A DNA stretch of 64,000 nucleotides from Chaenocephalus aceratus. Lineage: Eukaryota > Chordata > Actinopteri > Perciformes > Channichthyidae. The first letter of the stretch is position 1, and every line of letters begins with the position of its first letter. Under the pieces are notes generated by a model that saw nothing but the letters and a program-made list of their open reading frames with translations, did not search any database and was not told where the DNA came from. Position numbers and translations under genes: made by a program. Shown here piece by piece: positions 1-10,415 of this stretch. The stretch is taken from contig CM043787.1 of the NCBI GenBank assembly GCA_023974075.1, positions 36,038,218 to 36,102,217 on the forward strand, written 5' to 3'.

Positions 1-489
1 GCGCCTAGCCTTCTTACAGGCAAAGTCACTGATCAAGTCCTTGAAGTCCAGCTTTCTAGCCAACTGGCTTTCAATGGACAGCATGGCAATACTGAAAAGC
101 ATTATGGGGGGACAGGGCTGCTGAGCCTAGAGATGGATCTGTTGGTCCTGGCACCAGGGGGAGGGACAACTGATTTAGTATGAATAGCTGCTAAAAATGT
201 ACCTGCATTTATTAAATGTCAGCTAAAAGAGGAGTGAAATGAAAAACCTCTGCATTTTCTGTGAAGATATTAACAGTACTTAATGTCAGCAAAACATTAC
301 AATTATTATTTACAATGGACTAAGCTTAGCTAACAGACTAATTTCCACCACTCATGGACCACACCCACCTTTTCTTTTGAAAAACTGGGTGACATACTGT
401 CGCCCTTTAGTCCCTCTCTCTTGTCTTTCTCTCCTTTCTTTTCTTCTTTGAAAGCCTGACTTTGTTAGTCGTTGAGACATCGTACACAC
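1..489 (-). mobile_element. hAT transposon remnant, copy 1 (3' part)
   Basis: Positions 1-489 are almost identical by eye to 43649-44123, with a few short indels. On the minus strand the first ~110 bases read as the C-terminal end of a hAT-type transposase (SIESQLARKLDFKD followed by LISDFACKKARR), resembling ZMYM1-like hAT proteins. The copy is cut by the window start, so its left end is unseen. The similarity stops at 489, next to another repeat beginning near 496. Family assignment rests on the C-terminal motif only. Confidence 0.6.
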
Positions 490-495
490 GTAACT

Positions 496-1054
496 TAGGA
501 TGGGAACGATTAATCAAATATTCGAATATTCGAAATTATTCAGGTATTCGAATATGAGAATATGAGTTATGAATATTTGTATTGTAATTATTTATTTTTT
601 GGGAGGGGTGCCTAAATTGATTACTTATGATCAAATGGAATAATTCAATGTATGACAGTGCCATAGCTAAGTGTGTTAGGTCTAAAGGTGTGTTTTGCTC
701 CGTTCACCGGTCCCTCACAGCGGGCAGAGCTGCAGGTGCTGATCTCTCTCTCTCGCGTCCGGACGGTTATACTTCGCTCGCGTTTATGTCCAAATCCATC
801 AGAAAACCAAGTTATGTTTTAAGCATGAAAGCTGTAGGCCTATAGCTATCAACTGTTCAAACTGTGATCACCAGTTCAATACATTTTTACAAATTCGACT
901 TGGTTTCTATACGTATTTGAACATGTATTTATTTATTTTTCAAAATTAATTAATTTTCTTTTTTTTATAGGATAGATACTTTTCGGTTAATCAGTTAACC
1001 GTTTTTTGGGGGTCGAATATTCGAATATACATTTGCTTTCAAATTCCCATCCCT
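496..1054. mobile_element. AT-rich non-autonomous element (ATTCGAATATTCGA ends)
   Basis: The left end reads TAGGATGGGAACGATTAATC. The reverse complement of the right end reads TAGGGATGGGAATTTGAAAG. Both are followed by ATATTCGAATATTCGA, giving imperfect inverted termini. The interior has no transposase; the short open frames look like chance. Flanks do not give a clean target duplication. The TAGGGATGGGAA-type terminus suggests a hAT-derived MITE, which is inference. Confidence 0.55.
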
Positions 1055-1385
1055 AGTAAGTACTAGCATCCCTCCTCACATGCTCTCACTCTCTGATGCT
1101 AGAAAGAGCGGTGCCGCACAGCGTTTGGAGGCAGGGCCAAACCATTACATGTAAATAGAGGGGGGTGTACAGAGGCTTTGGATAATTAACTTTTGGAAGA
1201 AAAAAAGTTGAATCGTAAGTTTAGTGAGTACATTATCAATTTAACATTATATTAATGTTAATTATTGATGATTGATGAAAGGTTACTTAAACATTTTTTC
1301 TTAATGTTCTAAAAATGTTTGCGGCCCCTGTCAGTCACGGGCCCTTAGAATCGTCCTAACTTTTCACCCCCTTACGGCGCCCCTG
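1055..1385. mobile_element. Right end of a hAT element (CAGGGGCGCC type)
   Basis: The segment ends in GGCGCCCCTG at 1376-1385, preceded by a GGGCCC motif. Its reverse complement starts CAGGGGCGCCGTAAGGGG, matching in type the left end at 41963 (CAGGGGCGCCACCAGGGA). It is probably the far end of the same hAT remnant that occupies 1-489, interrupted by the element at 496-1054. Confidence 0.45.
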
Positions 1386-1475
1386 AGTGTGCTCACATGT
1401 TTCCAGCTCACAATGCATTTGTTTTGGTATCAGTTTCCATTATTGCTTTAAGCTAATTTGAAGATGTGTAGAAAT

Positions 1476-3044
1476 CAGTGGCGAACCGTGTCTATCACAA
1501 CTGGACCTTCTGTAGACTAGACACACACCCCCCGCCACCGCCCCCCCCCCCCCCTCCGCGGCATTATAATATCCGTCTTTTCACTGAATTGTCGTCCTTG
1601 CAAAGGGTACTCACAACAATTCCGCAACAACTTCATCTTCACCTGTTGCACTTGTCATTTCAACATTAAAAACAATAAAACGGCATGAATTGCTTCGCCG
1701 CACTCATCTAGATCCTCTGTCTCGAGACAGTTAACTAGCGGGCCTTCTATACCTCATTCACACCAACGCAACTCCGGTTCAAGCTCCGTGCAAGAGCTTT
1801 TCAGGTTCAGAACCGGTTCTTCGGTTTAGCTCTGGCTCTTTTCACACCGCCCAGAGTCCGACTGGTGCTGCGTCATTGTGTCATCGTTTGCGTCATGACG
1901 TAACCGTTTGCGTGCCTGCTTCATAAAGCCAAACCGTGCGGATGAAATCAGTTGCATTAATTTCTTATGGCTCTATCTGCAGTCATTTCTGTGGTTTAGA
2001 CTATATTCTTATAAAAATGTGTACTCGTGTCAATAAAGGTTTTTTAAAACACAACTGCTTCCGAGGTCGGTCTTATTTCTTAAGGTGGACTGAACCATGA
2101 GTGTGGAGTAACGTTGTATCTTTCATTTACATGAACTGTAACCTTCACCCAGGTATGTAACAGCTGTTCTCAAATGAACAAGTGAAGTAAAGTTTAATAT
2201 TTATAGTTTTATAGATTTATAATGAGTTATAATGAGAGGTGATCAACGCGAATGCTCAGGTTCCACCTTAACACGCAGACACGTTGCTTCACCATGAGCA
2301 GAAACCTTTATATATACAGTCTATGGCAGAAACTCTGAAACTCTTGTTAAGTTTCTCCATCGTTGTGTACAAACTGGATAAAACGCGGACTTTTGTTGTT
2401 GTTCAGGAGTTGATCCTGTCTCTGCCCCCGCCTCGACGTAAGCGTGACGTATGCGGTGCTTTTGCTCTGGCCGGACAATTTTTTGGTGCTTGAAACGAAC
2501 CGGATTCTGGAGCTAAGAGGCTGCTCCGCTGCGGTGTGAAGAGGAAAACTCAGTGCTTTTCAAGCTCCAGCTCTGAACCGGCCCTGAAACACCGTTGGTG
2601 TGAATGAGGTACTAGAGTACCCTGGAACCGAGGGAAACTCTGAAAGAATACGCCCATTGGCTACAAATTAATATATGATTGGTTGATCAAACTGTCAGTC
2701 CAAACGTATGCTCTCATTCAGTGCAACGGCCAGGGCATTCTATCAAGGATGTAGAATACCTTGGTTGAAGGATATTCTACCCAGAGACCCAGAACAAGAT
2801 CTGATTGGTTGCTTTCTTTTCTAACACAAAACCACTGAAATGCGTAGTGCATGGTCCGAGAAGGACAAACAAATCAACGTAACACTGTAATATTACAGAT
2901 CAACAACACAGATACGATTCTCATTTATTCATTTTATATACATTTTATTTATATAATTAAATCGATTTTCTTTTTTTTCTTTTTTTATCTGAGTGTTCCA
3001 GGGTATTCTCTGAATACCTTGAAGGCCCTGACGGTTCGCCACTG
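1476..3044. mobile_element. Non-autonomous hAT element with perfect 8-bp target duplication
   Basis: Terminal inverted repeats CAGTGGCGAACCGT (1476) and its complement ending at 3044 are flanked on both sides by the 8-bp direct repeat gtagaaat (1468-1475 and 3045-3052). That is the target-site signature of hAT insertion. The 1.57 kb interior lacks a transposase and contains a second element at 1752-2609. A poly-C tract lies near 1538-1552. Confidence 0.88.
1752..2609. mobile_element. Nested MITE with CCTCATTCACACCAACG termini
   Basis: The left end CCTCATTCACACCAACG at 1752 and its inverse ending at 2609 are flanked by TA on each side, so TA may be the duplicated target. Long subterminal inverted similarity continues inward (gctccagctctgaacc-like blocks and TTCACACCG). 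No coding capacity was found. A TA duplication would suggest a Tc1/mariner-like mobiliser, but a 3-bp CTA reading is also possible. It lies inside the hAT element at 1476-3044 and is therefore younger. Confidence 0.7.
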
Positions 3045-3061
3045 GTAGAAATGTTTCCATA

Positions 3062-4693
3062 ATATATCAAATTGAATGATGTCAATATAACAACACAGAA
3101 ACAGGAGCTCCAACAGGCTCACTCCCATATATTAACCAAAGTTAGCCATGGAGTGCCACAGGGCTCAGTGCTCGGACCTATTTTGTTCACATTATATATG
3201 CTTCCGTTAGGCAATATTATAAGGAATCATTTTGTAAACTTTCATTGTTATGCGGATGATACTCAACTATATTTATCAATCAAGCCTGATGAAATTAATC
3301 ATCTAAATAAAATTCAAGACTGCCTTAAGGACTTAAAAACGTGGATGACCTTAAACTTTTTGATGTTAAACACGACCAAAACTGAAGTTATTGTACTTGG
3401 CCCGAAGAATCTACGAAACAAATTATCTAAAGATATACTAACTATGGATGGCATTAATTTGTCTCCAGTGAGACTGTAAGGAATCTTGGTGTTATATTTG
3501 ATCAGGATTTATCCTTTAACGCCCACATAAAATTAATTTCAAGGACCGCCTACTTCCATCTACGTAACATTGCAAAAATCAGGCATATCTTGCCTCAAAA
3601 CGATGCAGAGAAACTAGTCCATGCATTTGTTACTTCTAGGCTGGATTATTGTAACTCTTTATTATCAGGGAGTACCAAGAAGTCAGTCAAGTCGCTTCAG
3701 ATGATTCAAAATGCTGCAGCTCGTGGACTAACCAGAGTTAGGAAAAGGGACCACATTACTCCTGTTCTGGCTGCCTTACACTGGCTCCCTATAGAACACA
3801 GGATATAATTTAAAATTCTTCTTCTCGCTTACAAAGCCCTTAATGGGCAGGCGCCATCTTACCTTAAAGAACTCATTATACCCTGCTGTCCTACTAGGGC
3901 ATTACGTTCAAAGAATGCAGGGTTGTTGGTTGTTCCTAGAGTCTCTAAAAGTACAATGGGAGCCAGAGCCTTTTCTTATCAAGCTCCACATTTGTGGAAT
4001 CAGCTTCCAGTTTGTGTTGGGGCGGCAGACACCCATCCGTTTTTAAGAGTGCGCTTAAGACCTTCCTTTTTGATAAAGCTTATAGTTAGGGCTGATTAGA
4101 TTCAGCCCCTAGTTTTGCTGATATAGGCTTAGTTTGTCGGGGGACATCTTACTTCTTCCTTCTCTCTGTCTATACCTGTGTACTCTCATGTTCCGATTAA
4201 CCCAGCTTCCCCAAATGTCTTTATTTTTGGTGTCTATATACGCCGGGATCCGGAGTCATGGATGATCCTGCGGTCCTGTGTCCTGGATCGCGAGCCCTGG
4301 ATCGCGAGTCGTGGCTGTGGTCCTGGATCATCGGTCCTGGATGGATATCCTCGTGGATTCATCTTCCTATTATACACACATGCATTTCCAAACATTTGGA
4401 CTACCTATGTTGCAAATGTATTATCTTTTCAATTTACACACGGCATCTATTGCATGTCTGTCCGTCCTGGGAGAGGGATCCCTCCTCTGTTGCTCTCCCT
4501 GAGGTTTCTCCCATGTTTCCCTTTAAACTGTGGGTTTTCTCCGGAAGTTTTTCCTTGTACGATGTGAGGGTCTAAGCACAGAGGGTGTCATATTGTCATA
4601 CTGATATTCTGTACACACTGTGAAGACCACTGAGACAAATGTAACATTTGTGATATTGGGCTATATAAATAAACATTGATGATTGATTGATTG
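3062..4693 (+). mobile_element. L2-like LINE, copy 1 (5'-truncated)
   Basis: This is the 3' half of a CR1/L2-clade non-LTR retrotransposon of the kind common in teleosts. It contains reverse-transcriptase blocks GVPQGSVLGPILFTLYMLPL and YADDTQLY, the C-terminal region (RLDYCNSLLSG, FSYQAPHLWNQLP class) and a ~550-base 3' UTR ending in a (TGAT)n tail at 4676-4693. It is nearly identical to 7455-8760 from 3432 onward. Its 5' edge lies just after the right duplication of the hAT element ending at 3044. Confidence 0.88.
3072..4089 (+). pseudogene. L2 reverse transcriptase fragment, frameshifted
   Basis: The open frame starting at 3072 carries the RT palm motifs (PQGSVLGP, then the catalytic YADD box near residue 62). 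Around 3465 one base is missing compared with the second copy (TTTGTCTCC versus TTTGGCCTCC), which shifts the frame. Later a GAA codon has become TAA at about 3807, within RIEF of the second copy. The protein is therefore dead. The remaining C-terminal part reads on in another frame to a TAG near 4089. The upstream endonuclease part is absent. Confidence 0.85.
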
Positions 4694-4728
4694 ATATATT
4701 AGAACCTTTTCTAAGAAACTCAGGCAAT

Positions 4729-4729
4729 G

Positions 4730-4804
<75 letters not shown>
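4729..4804 (+). repeat. (ATC)n microsatellite
   Basis: About 25 uninterrupted ATC units directly downstream of the L2 tail. Confidence 0.97.
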
Positions 4805-5003
4805 GGGATTAATGTCTTAAAACTAATTTCTCTGAATATGTGACAGTCAATCTCAACATGTGCGGCCAATTAATTATCCAGCATTGTATTTTATTGTAAG
4901 TGTACCTTCAATTCGAGTGAAGATCCCAAGCAGTGGCGGTGCTAGGGGGTGGCTACTTGGGCTCAAGCCCCGGATGTTTTCTGAAAAGCCCCGGATGTTT
5001 CAC

Positions 5004-5779
5004 TTAAAGGTGACATGTCATGCTTTTCCGGTTATTACCCGTCCCCTTGTGTGTTATGAAGGTTTTTATGCATGTAAATGGTGTGCAGAGTCAAAACCCT
5101 CAAAGTACACCATGTAGCGAGTAAACTCTAACACAGAAAATACCTCCCCAAAACGCCTCGTTGGAGATACGTCACTGTCCATTTGATTCTTCCGGGTACA
5201 TCATGATGTCATGTCGTCCCCGGAACTAAATGGACCAATCCGTGAAGCCGTTACGTTACGTCCGCGGAGCCGTTACGTTAAGCCCCCGCTGATTGGTCCA
5301 AATTGACCAATCCACGGACTTCCTCACACACTCAGTGCAGGCAGCTCAGCTGATTTCTCCTCCCTGGCTGCAGGCTGATAACAGACAGTTGGGATCGCGG
5401 CGAAATTCTCTCTGCATACCCATTCTCACAGCGTTTATCAACCTTTTTCTTACTCAATATCAAGCCACATCGCTGTGTGCTGTGCTAAACAAGTGCTGTG
5501 CTAAACAAGGAAATCACACCTCCAAGGAGTTCAGCGTCCAACGTCCCGACTGGTCCCGACCAATCGGAGCACACTGGGCTCACAGGGAGGGGGGGGGGGG
5601 GACAAGAGCTGCAACGAGCCGTTTAGTGGAGAGAGAGAGAGCTGAATACACATACTTTACAGAGATGCTGTATGCGAAACCAATGTGAGTTTGGAAAATT
5701 GCACAGTATAAATCTATTCTAGTAGACCTCAACAATGGAATTATGATCAGTGGAAATGGCCATGACATGGGACCTTTAA
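5004..5779. mobile_element. MITE with TTAAAGGTNNCATGTCATG termini
   Basis: The left terminus TTAAAGGTGACATGTCATG and the reverse complement of the right terminus TTAAAGGTCCCATGTCATGG are inverted repeats. The outer TTAA at both sides could be a piggyBac-type target, which is inference. A shorter inverted relative sits at 42302-42579, sharing the GGCTTGATATTGAGTAAGA block and the GTTGATAAACGCTGTGAGAA block. No transposase is present. Confidence 0.75.
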
Positions 5780-5957
5780 TAATAAAAAAAATTAAAAAAA
5801 TCGTTGAAAATATCTCGGGAGTAATGTGCAGTACCGGAGTCCACCAGAGAGGCAGCCGCTGCGGGACATTACCCTGCGTACTGCGTAGCCTTCCCTGCCC
5901 TGAAGAAGTGATCCTTCCTAGTGCCTGACGAGTTTTAAGCTAATAGCCTATACAGTT

Positions 5958-6059
5958 ATGGATATTAGAAAGTTATTTTCATCGAAGCAGGCGCCACAAG
6001 CTGCAGCAGCAGCAGTATCAATGTCATCACCAGCAGTGAAGAAATGGATGATGTTTCAG
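5958..6059 (+). pseudogene. First exon of a hAT (TTF/ZMYM1-like) transposase
   Basis: ATG at 5958 opens 34 codons starting MDIRKLFSSKQAPQ, ending at a plausible donor (CAG|gtttgt at 6060). An MDIR(K/H)(L/F)F start is typical of the TTF/ZMYM1-like group of hAT transposases, and a second instance (MDIRHFL) is at 35987-36083 on the other strand. The rest of the transposase is missing from this copy. Confidence 0.55.
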
Positions 6060-7454
6060 GTTTGTGAATGGTGATATCTGCACTCTGGCTGACTGAGTAA
6101 GAAGTGAAAAAGAGTAATGTAACGTTAATGTTATAGCTAGTAAACATGGAGTAACCACACTAAGTATACCCTTATATGTTATAAAAAATTATCTTAAGAT
6201 GTAACGTTAACCCTTCATACCTCAGTCTACTTTTAAGACACTAAAATAACGTATTCCAATTTTTTGTTTTCGCGCATGGAATTATAGCGGGTCTCGTTTC
6301 AGTACTCATAACAACGGAACCATAGCAACGGAACTGACAGGCAACCCTCTGAATCAGACTCCGATTGGCTGTGACTGCATCCACTCAGAGTGTCCGATTC
6401 AGAAACGTGACTCTTACACTCTTTACGTCACAAACAAGGAATAGATCTATAAAACGATGCGCCAGAATCAAGGTGAGACTATCCGCATCCTTTAAAACTC
6501 TACGCACATTTGTTTCACCGAAATAAGTAAACGACTGTATTTGAGTGAGTTAAGGCATTAGTTTGCTTCATTAAAGGGTGTTAATGAATAAGTGTTCTCC
6601 AGTGCCTTTTGTCCGCTTTAAGGTATTATTAAGGTAGGGTTCATGTTGCTCTCAAAGTGCACCATATTGATGCTTTTAACTTCAATATTTAAAAAAAAAA
6701 TCTTCAAGGGGGAGTATGCCCCGGACGACGGAGGCGACGACCCCCCTAAAGGATGTTCGGTCCACCCCCCACTTGGAAAAAATAGCACTTTACCCCTGCA
6801 CCCCCCGCCAACAACTCCTGGGCTAAGCCCCGGATCTTCTACAATCCTAAATCCGCCACTGAAGGTAAACAAGTCAGGCATTTTGTCATATGGTTTAAGT
6901 AAGGAGCTGCAAAAGATGCTAAAGAATATTTATGTAATATTGTTACTCAGTGTGGAAGATAATAAGATAATGCCATCCATTAGGTTATGATCTTGTATGA
7001 ACACAAACATATCCTAGTTGATGCATTTTGCAAACATTATAAAGACTTTTTACCTACTTGTTATGAACAAATAAAAAGCTGGATAAAGGCAAGGCAAGGC
7101 AAGTTTATTTATATAGCACTTTTCAACACAAGGCAATTCAAAGTGCTTTACAAAAAACGAAAGACATTAAGAAAATGGCATTTCAAATCAGTCATTAAAA
7201 ATAAAAGCTAATAAAATAAACATAAAAAGAAAAAAATACATGGATAAAAGTTAAAGTGCAGTCTAAGATATGAATAGTTCAATTAAAAGCAGCGATAAAA
7301 AGAAAAGTCTTCAGCCTGGATTTAAAAGTAGTAAGAGTTGCAGCGGACATGCAGGTTTCTGGGAGTTTGTTCCAGATGTTTGGAGCATAATAACTGAACG
7401 CTGCTTTACCATGTTTAGTTCTGACTCTGGGGACAGAAAGCTGACCATACAGCT

Positions 7455-8703
7455 GATATACTAACTATGGATGGCATTACTTTGGCCTCCAGTGAGACTG
7501 TAAGGAATCTTGGTGTTATATTTGATCAGGATTTATCCTTTAACGCCCACATAAAATCAATTTCAAGGACCGCTTACTTCCATCTACGTAACATTGCAAA
7601 AATCAGGCATATCTTGCCTCAAAACGATGCAGAGAAACTAGTCCATGCATTTGTTACTTCTAGGCTGGATTATTGTAACTCTTTATTATCAGGGAGTACC
7701 AAGAAGTCAGTAAAGTCGCTTCAGCTGATTCAAAATGCTGCAGCTCGTGTACTAACCAGAGTTAGGAAAAGGGACCATATTACTCCTGTTCTGGCTGCCT
7801 TACACTGGCTCCCTATAGAACACAGGATAGAATTTAAAATTCTTCTTCTCGCCTACAAAGCCCTTAATGGGCAGGCGCCATCTTACCTACCTTAGAACTC
7901 ATTATACCCTACTGTCCTACTAGGGCATTGCGTTCCAAGAATGCAGGGTTGTTGGTTGTTCCTAGAATCTCTAAAAGTACAATGGGAGCCAGAGCCTTTT
8001 CTTATCAAGCTCCACATTTGTGGAATCAGCTTCCAGTTTGTGTTCGGGCGGCAGACACCCTATCCGTTTTTAAGAGTGCGCTTAAGACCTTCCTTTTTGA
8101 TAAAGCTTATAGTTAGGGCTGATTAGATTCAGCCCCTAGTTTTGCTGATATAGGCTTAGTTTGTCGGGGGACATCTTACTTCTTCCTTCTCTCTGTCTAT
8201 ACCTGTGTACTCTCATGTTCCGATTAACCCAGCTTCCCCAAATGTCTTTCTTTTTGGTGTCTATATACGCTGGGATCCGGAGTCATGGATGATCCTGCAG
8301 TTCTGTGTCCTGGATCGCGAGCCCTGGATCGTGAGTCGTGGCTGTGGTCCTGGATCATCGGTCCTGGATGGACATCCTCGTGGATTCATCTTCCTATTAT
8401 ACACACATGCATTTCCAAACATTTGGACTACCTATGTTGCAAATGTATTATCTTTTCAATTTACACACGGCATCTATTGCACGTCCGTCCGTCCTGGCTG
8501 GGAGAGGGATCCCTCCTCTGTTGCTCTCCCTGAGGTTTCTCCCATTTTTCCCTTTAAACTGGGTTTTCTTCGGAAGTTTTTCCTTTTACGATGTGAGGGT
8601 CTAAGGACAGAGGGTGTCGTATTGTCATACTGATATTCTGTACACACTGTGAAGACCACTGAGACAAATGTAACATTTGTGATATTGGGCTCTATAAATA
8701 AAC

Positions 8704-8760
<57 letters not shown>
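7455..8760 (+). mobile_element. L2-like LINE, copy 2, nested inside the older LINE
   Basis: It starts 5'-truncated with GATATACTAACTATGG, the same bases as 3432 in copy 1, and runs to a (TGAT)n tail at 8705-8760. The flanks both carry TGACCA (just before 7449 and at 8757-8762), a short possible target duplication. A few extra bases (tacagct) are present at the 5' joint. Confidence 0.9.
7467..8116 (+). pseudogene. L2 RT C-terminal region, one frameshift
   Basis: The open frame 7467-7895 covers the RT thumb and downstream region (NLGVIFDQDLSFNAHIKS, then RLDYCNSLLSG and RVLTRVRKRDHI). Near 7890 a short duplication (ttacctacctta) breaks the frame. The last part (NAGLLVVPRISKSTMGARAF to FLFDKAYS) continues in a second frame to 8116. 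Copy 1 has intact sequence at this spot but is broken elsewhere, so the two copies decayed independently. Confidence 0.85.
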
Positions 8761-9831
8761 CCAGTCCCTGAAGACCTGAGAGATCTGGATGGTTCATAAT
8801 TTAGCAGGAGGTCAGAAATGTATTTTGGGCCTAAACCATTCAGTGCTTTATAAACCAGCAGCAGTATTTTGAAATCTATTCTTTGACACACAGGAAGCCA
8901 GTGTAAAGACTTCAGAACAGGAGTGATGTGATCCACTTTCTTAGTGTTAGTGAGGACTCGAGCAGCAGCGTTCTGAATCAGCTGCAGCTTTCTAATAGTT
9001 TTTTAGTGAGACCTGTGAAGACACCATTGCAGTAGTCCAGTAGTACTGAAGATAAAAGCATGGACAAGTTTTTCCAAATCCTGCTGTGACATTAGTCTTT
9101 TAATCCTAGATATGTTCTTTAGGTGATAGTAGGCTGATTTAGTAACTGTTTTAATGTGACTGTTGAAACTCAGGTCAGAGTCCATGACTACACCTAGATT
9201 TCTGGCTTTATCTGTTGTTTTGAACATTGCAGACTGAAGCTCAGCGCTAACTTTTAAACGTTCTGCCTTGGCTCCAAAAACCATTACCTCAGTTTTATCT
9301 TTGTTTAATTGGAGAAAGTTCTGACACATCCAGTCATTGATTTGTTCAATGCACTTACTCAGTGTTTGAATTGGAGCATAGTCTCCTGGTGAAATTGTTA
9401 CGTAAATGTGTGTGTCATCCGCATAGCTATGGCAACTTATTTTGTTGTTTTTCATTATTTTTATTAAATGGATTTCCTGTACATGCCTTAGTCTGCAGTG
9501 GGGGGAATACATAAAAATGCAACTATAAGTTTAGTTTTAAACCCCCACTACAATAAAACCATATACAAAAAATGACAAAAATCCTATCATAATTCAAATA
9601 TAAGTTGCTGGTGGGAAAGAACAAGAATGCAATGGAAAATGGCTGTGTTCATGACTAATGTTATCATGAGTGTCCTTATTCATTAGAAGTCATGTGACTT
9701 TATTGATCAGTCACCTGAGTTGCTGACTGAGATGCACAAGATTATTTGCAGGTGCGTGAACTTGGAGTCTCAAGATTGGATTATGTGAGAAACACAGATG
9801 TTGTGTAACTAAGTAATACTTGTTTCTGCAG

Positions 9832-10040
9832 ATCGTGACACTGTTGTCTGGGGGTTATCTGAGAGTCAGATCCGAGGTTACAGTAGTTTCCTGTCACCAA
9901 GAAATATCCGACTGCCTGACGCTCTCATATCTGTGTGGCATCTGCCTGCGTTTGCTGTGATGTTCGAGGAAATTCTTTTCGTCTTAGTCACACTCCTCTG
10001 GCTGCTCCAGACGGAACAAATCAAAGTGGCAAACATTTGA
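9832..10040 (+). other. Possible terminal coding exon, unrecognised
   Basis: A splice-acceptor-like TGTTTCTGCAG ends at 9831. It is followed by an open frame of 69 codons ending with TGA at 10038-10040. The product would contain RNIRLPDALISVWHLP and a hydrophobic stretch (FAVMFEEILFVLVTLLWLL). No ATG-initiated gene or upstream exon was found. It does not match a family I recognise, and chance open frames of this size are common. Confidence 0.15.
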
Positions 10041-10239
10041 TTGACATTTTATTTCCTAAAAATACAATTAATTAGCTCTGCTATGAAGATCCACTTCAAA
10101 TAATTGGCTCACCTTTCATTGGTCTTGCATACTGCACAAAAGAAGATTCAACAGTAAGTGAAATGATGTATGGGGTTCATAGTCGCTTCAACAAAAACAT
10201 CTTTCATCTTTGTGAGAGGAATCATTTGATGCATTTTCA

Positions 10240-10415
10240 ATTCCTCTCCTTGCACTATTTATATTATATTTTATTTGTATTACTTGCACTATTTTAATGT
10301 TGTCTGTTTTATTATGTTGCACCATTGGAGGAGCCTGTGACCTAAGATTTTCATGACATATCTACACTGTAGCTATGTACAAATTACATTAAAAGCCTTG
10401 AATCTTGAATCAGTT
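10240..10415 (+). repeat. LINE-type 3' tail
   Basis: An AT-rich block (TTGCACTATTT repeats) is followed by GGAGCCTGTGACCTAAGATT and ends ATTAAAAGCCTTGAATCTTG with a short TTGAATC repeat. This looks like a recurrent teleost non-LTR 3' end. There is no coding part. Confidence 0.55.

Larger units (their letters stand above)
4931..6861 (+). mobile_element. Deleted TTF/ZMYM1-type hAT element
   Basis: The left end CAGTGGCGGTGCTAGGGG and the reverse complement of the right end CAGTGGCGGATTTAGGAT form imperfect termini, each followed by a GGGCT(T/C)A(A)GCCC motif. A first transposase exon beginning MDIRKLF lies at 5958-6059 on the plus strand, and the right-hand 220 bases are related to the inverted copy near 34390-34480. 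Flanking 8-mers (atcccaag / aaggtaaa) do not match, so the insertion is old or the ends come from two copies. A MITE is nested at 5004-5779. Confidence 0.6.
7086..9515 (-). mobile_element. Older L2-like LINE, minus strand, split by an L2 insertion
   Basis: On the minus strand the sequence runs from RT remnants at 9512 (YADDTHIYVTI, NLGVVMDSDLSFNSHI) through DHITPVLKSLHWLPVCQRID and YEPSRSLRSSGTG at 8780-8936. It resumes at 7455 with LSVPRVRTKHGKAAF and APNIWNKLPE, and stops with FKSRLKTFLFIAAFN at about 7266. The 3' UTR and a GGCAAGGCAAGG-type terminus follow at 7086. The two halves join cleanly in reading frame if 7455-8760 is removed. A 3'-end-only copy of the same family is in rhcg intron 2. 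Confidence 0.85.

Noticed and set aside
4258..4575. Several overlapping frames, repeated at 8205-8633
   Set aside because: They lie in the L2 3' UTR, occur in both copies and have no motif.
4930..4931. Target duplication for the 4931-6861 hAT
   Set aside because: Flanking 8-mers atcccaag and aaggtaaa do not match, so no duplication is claimed.
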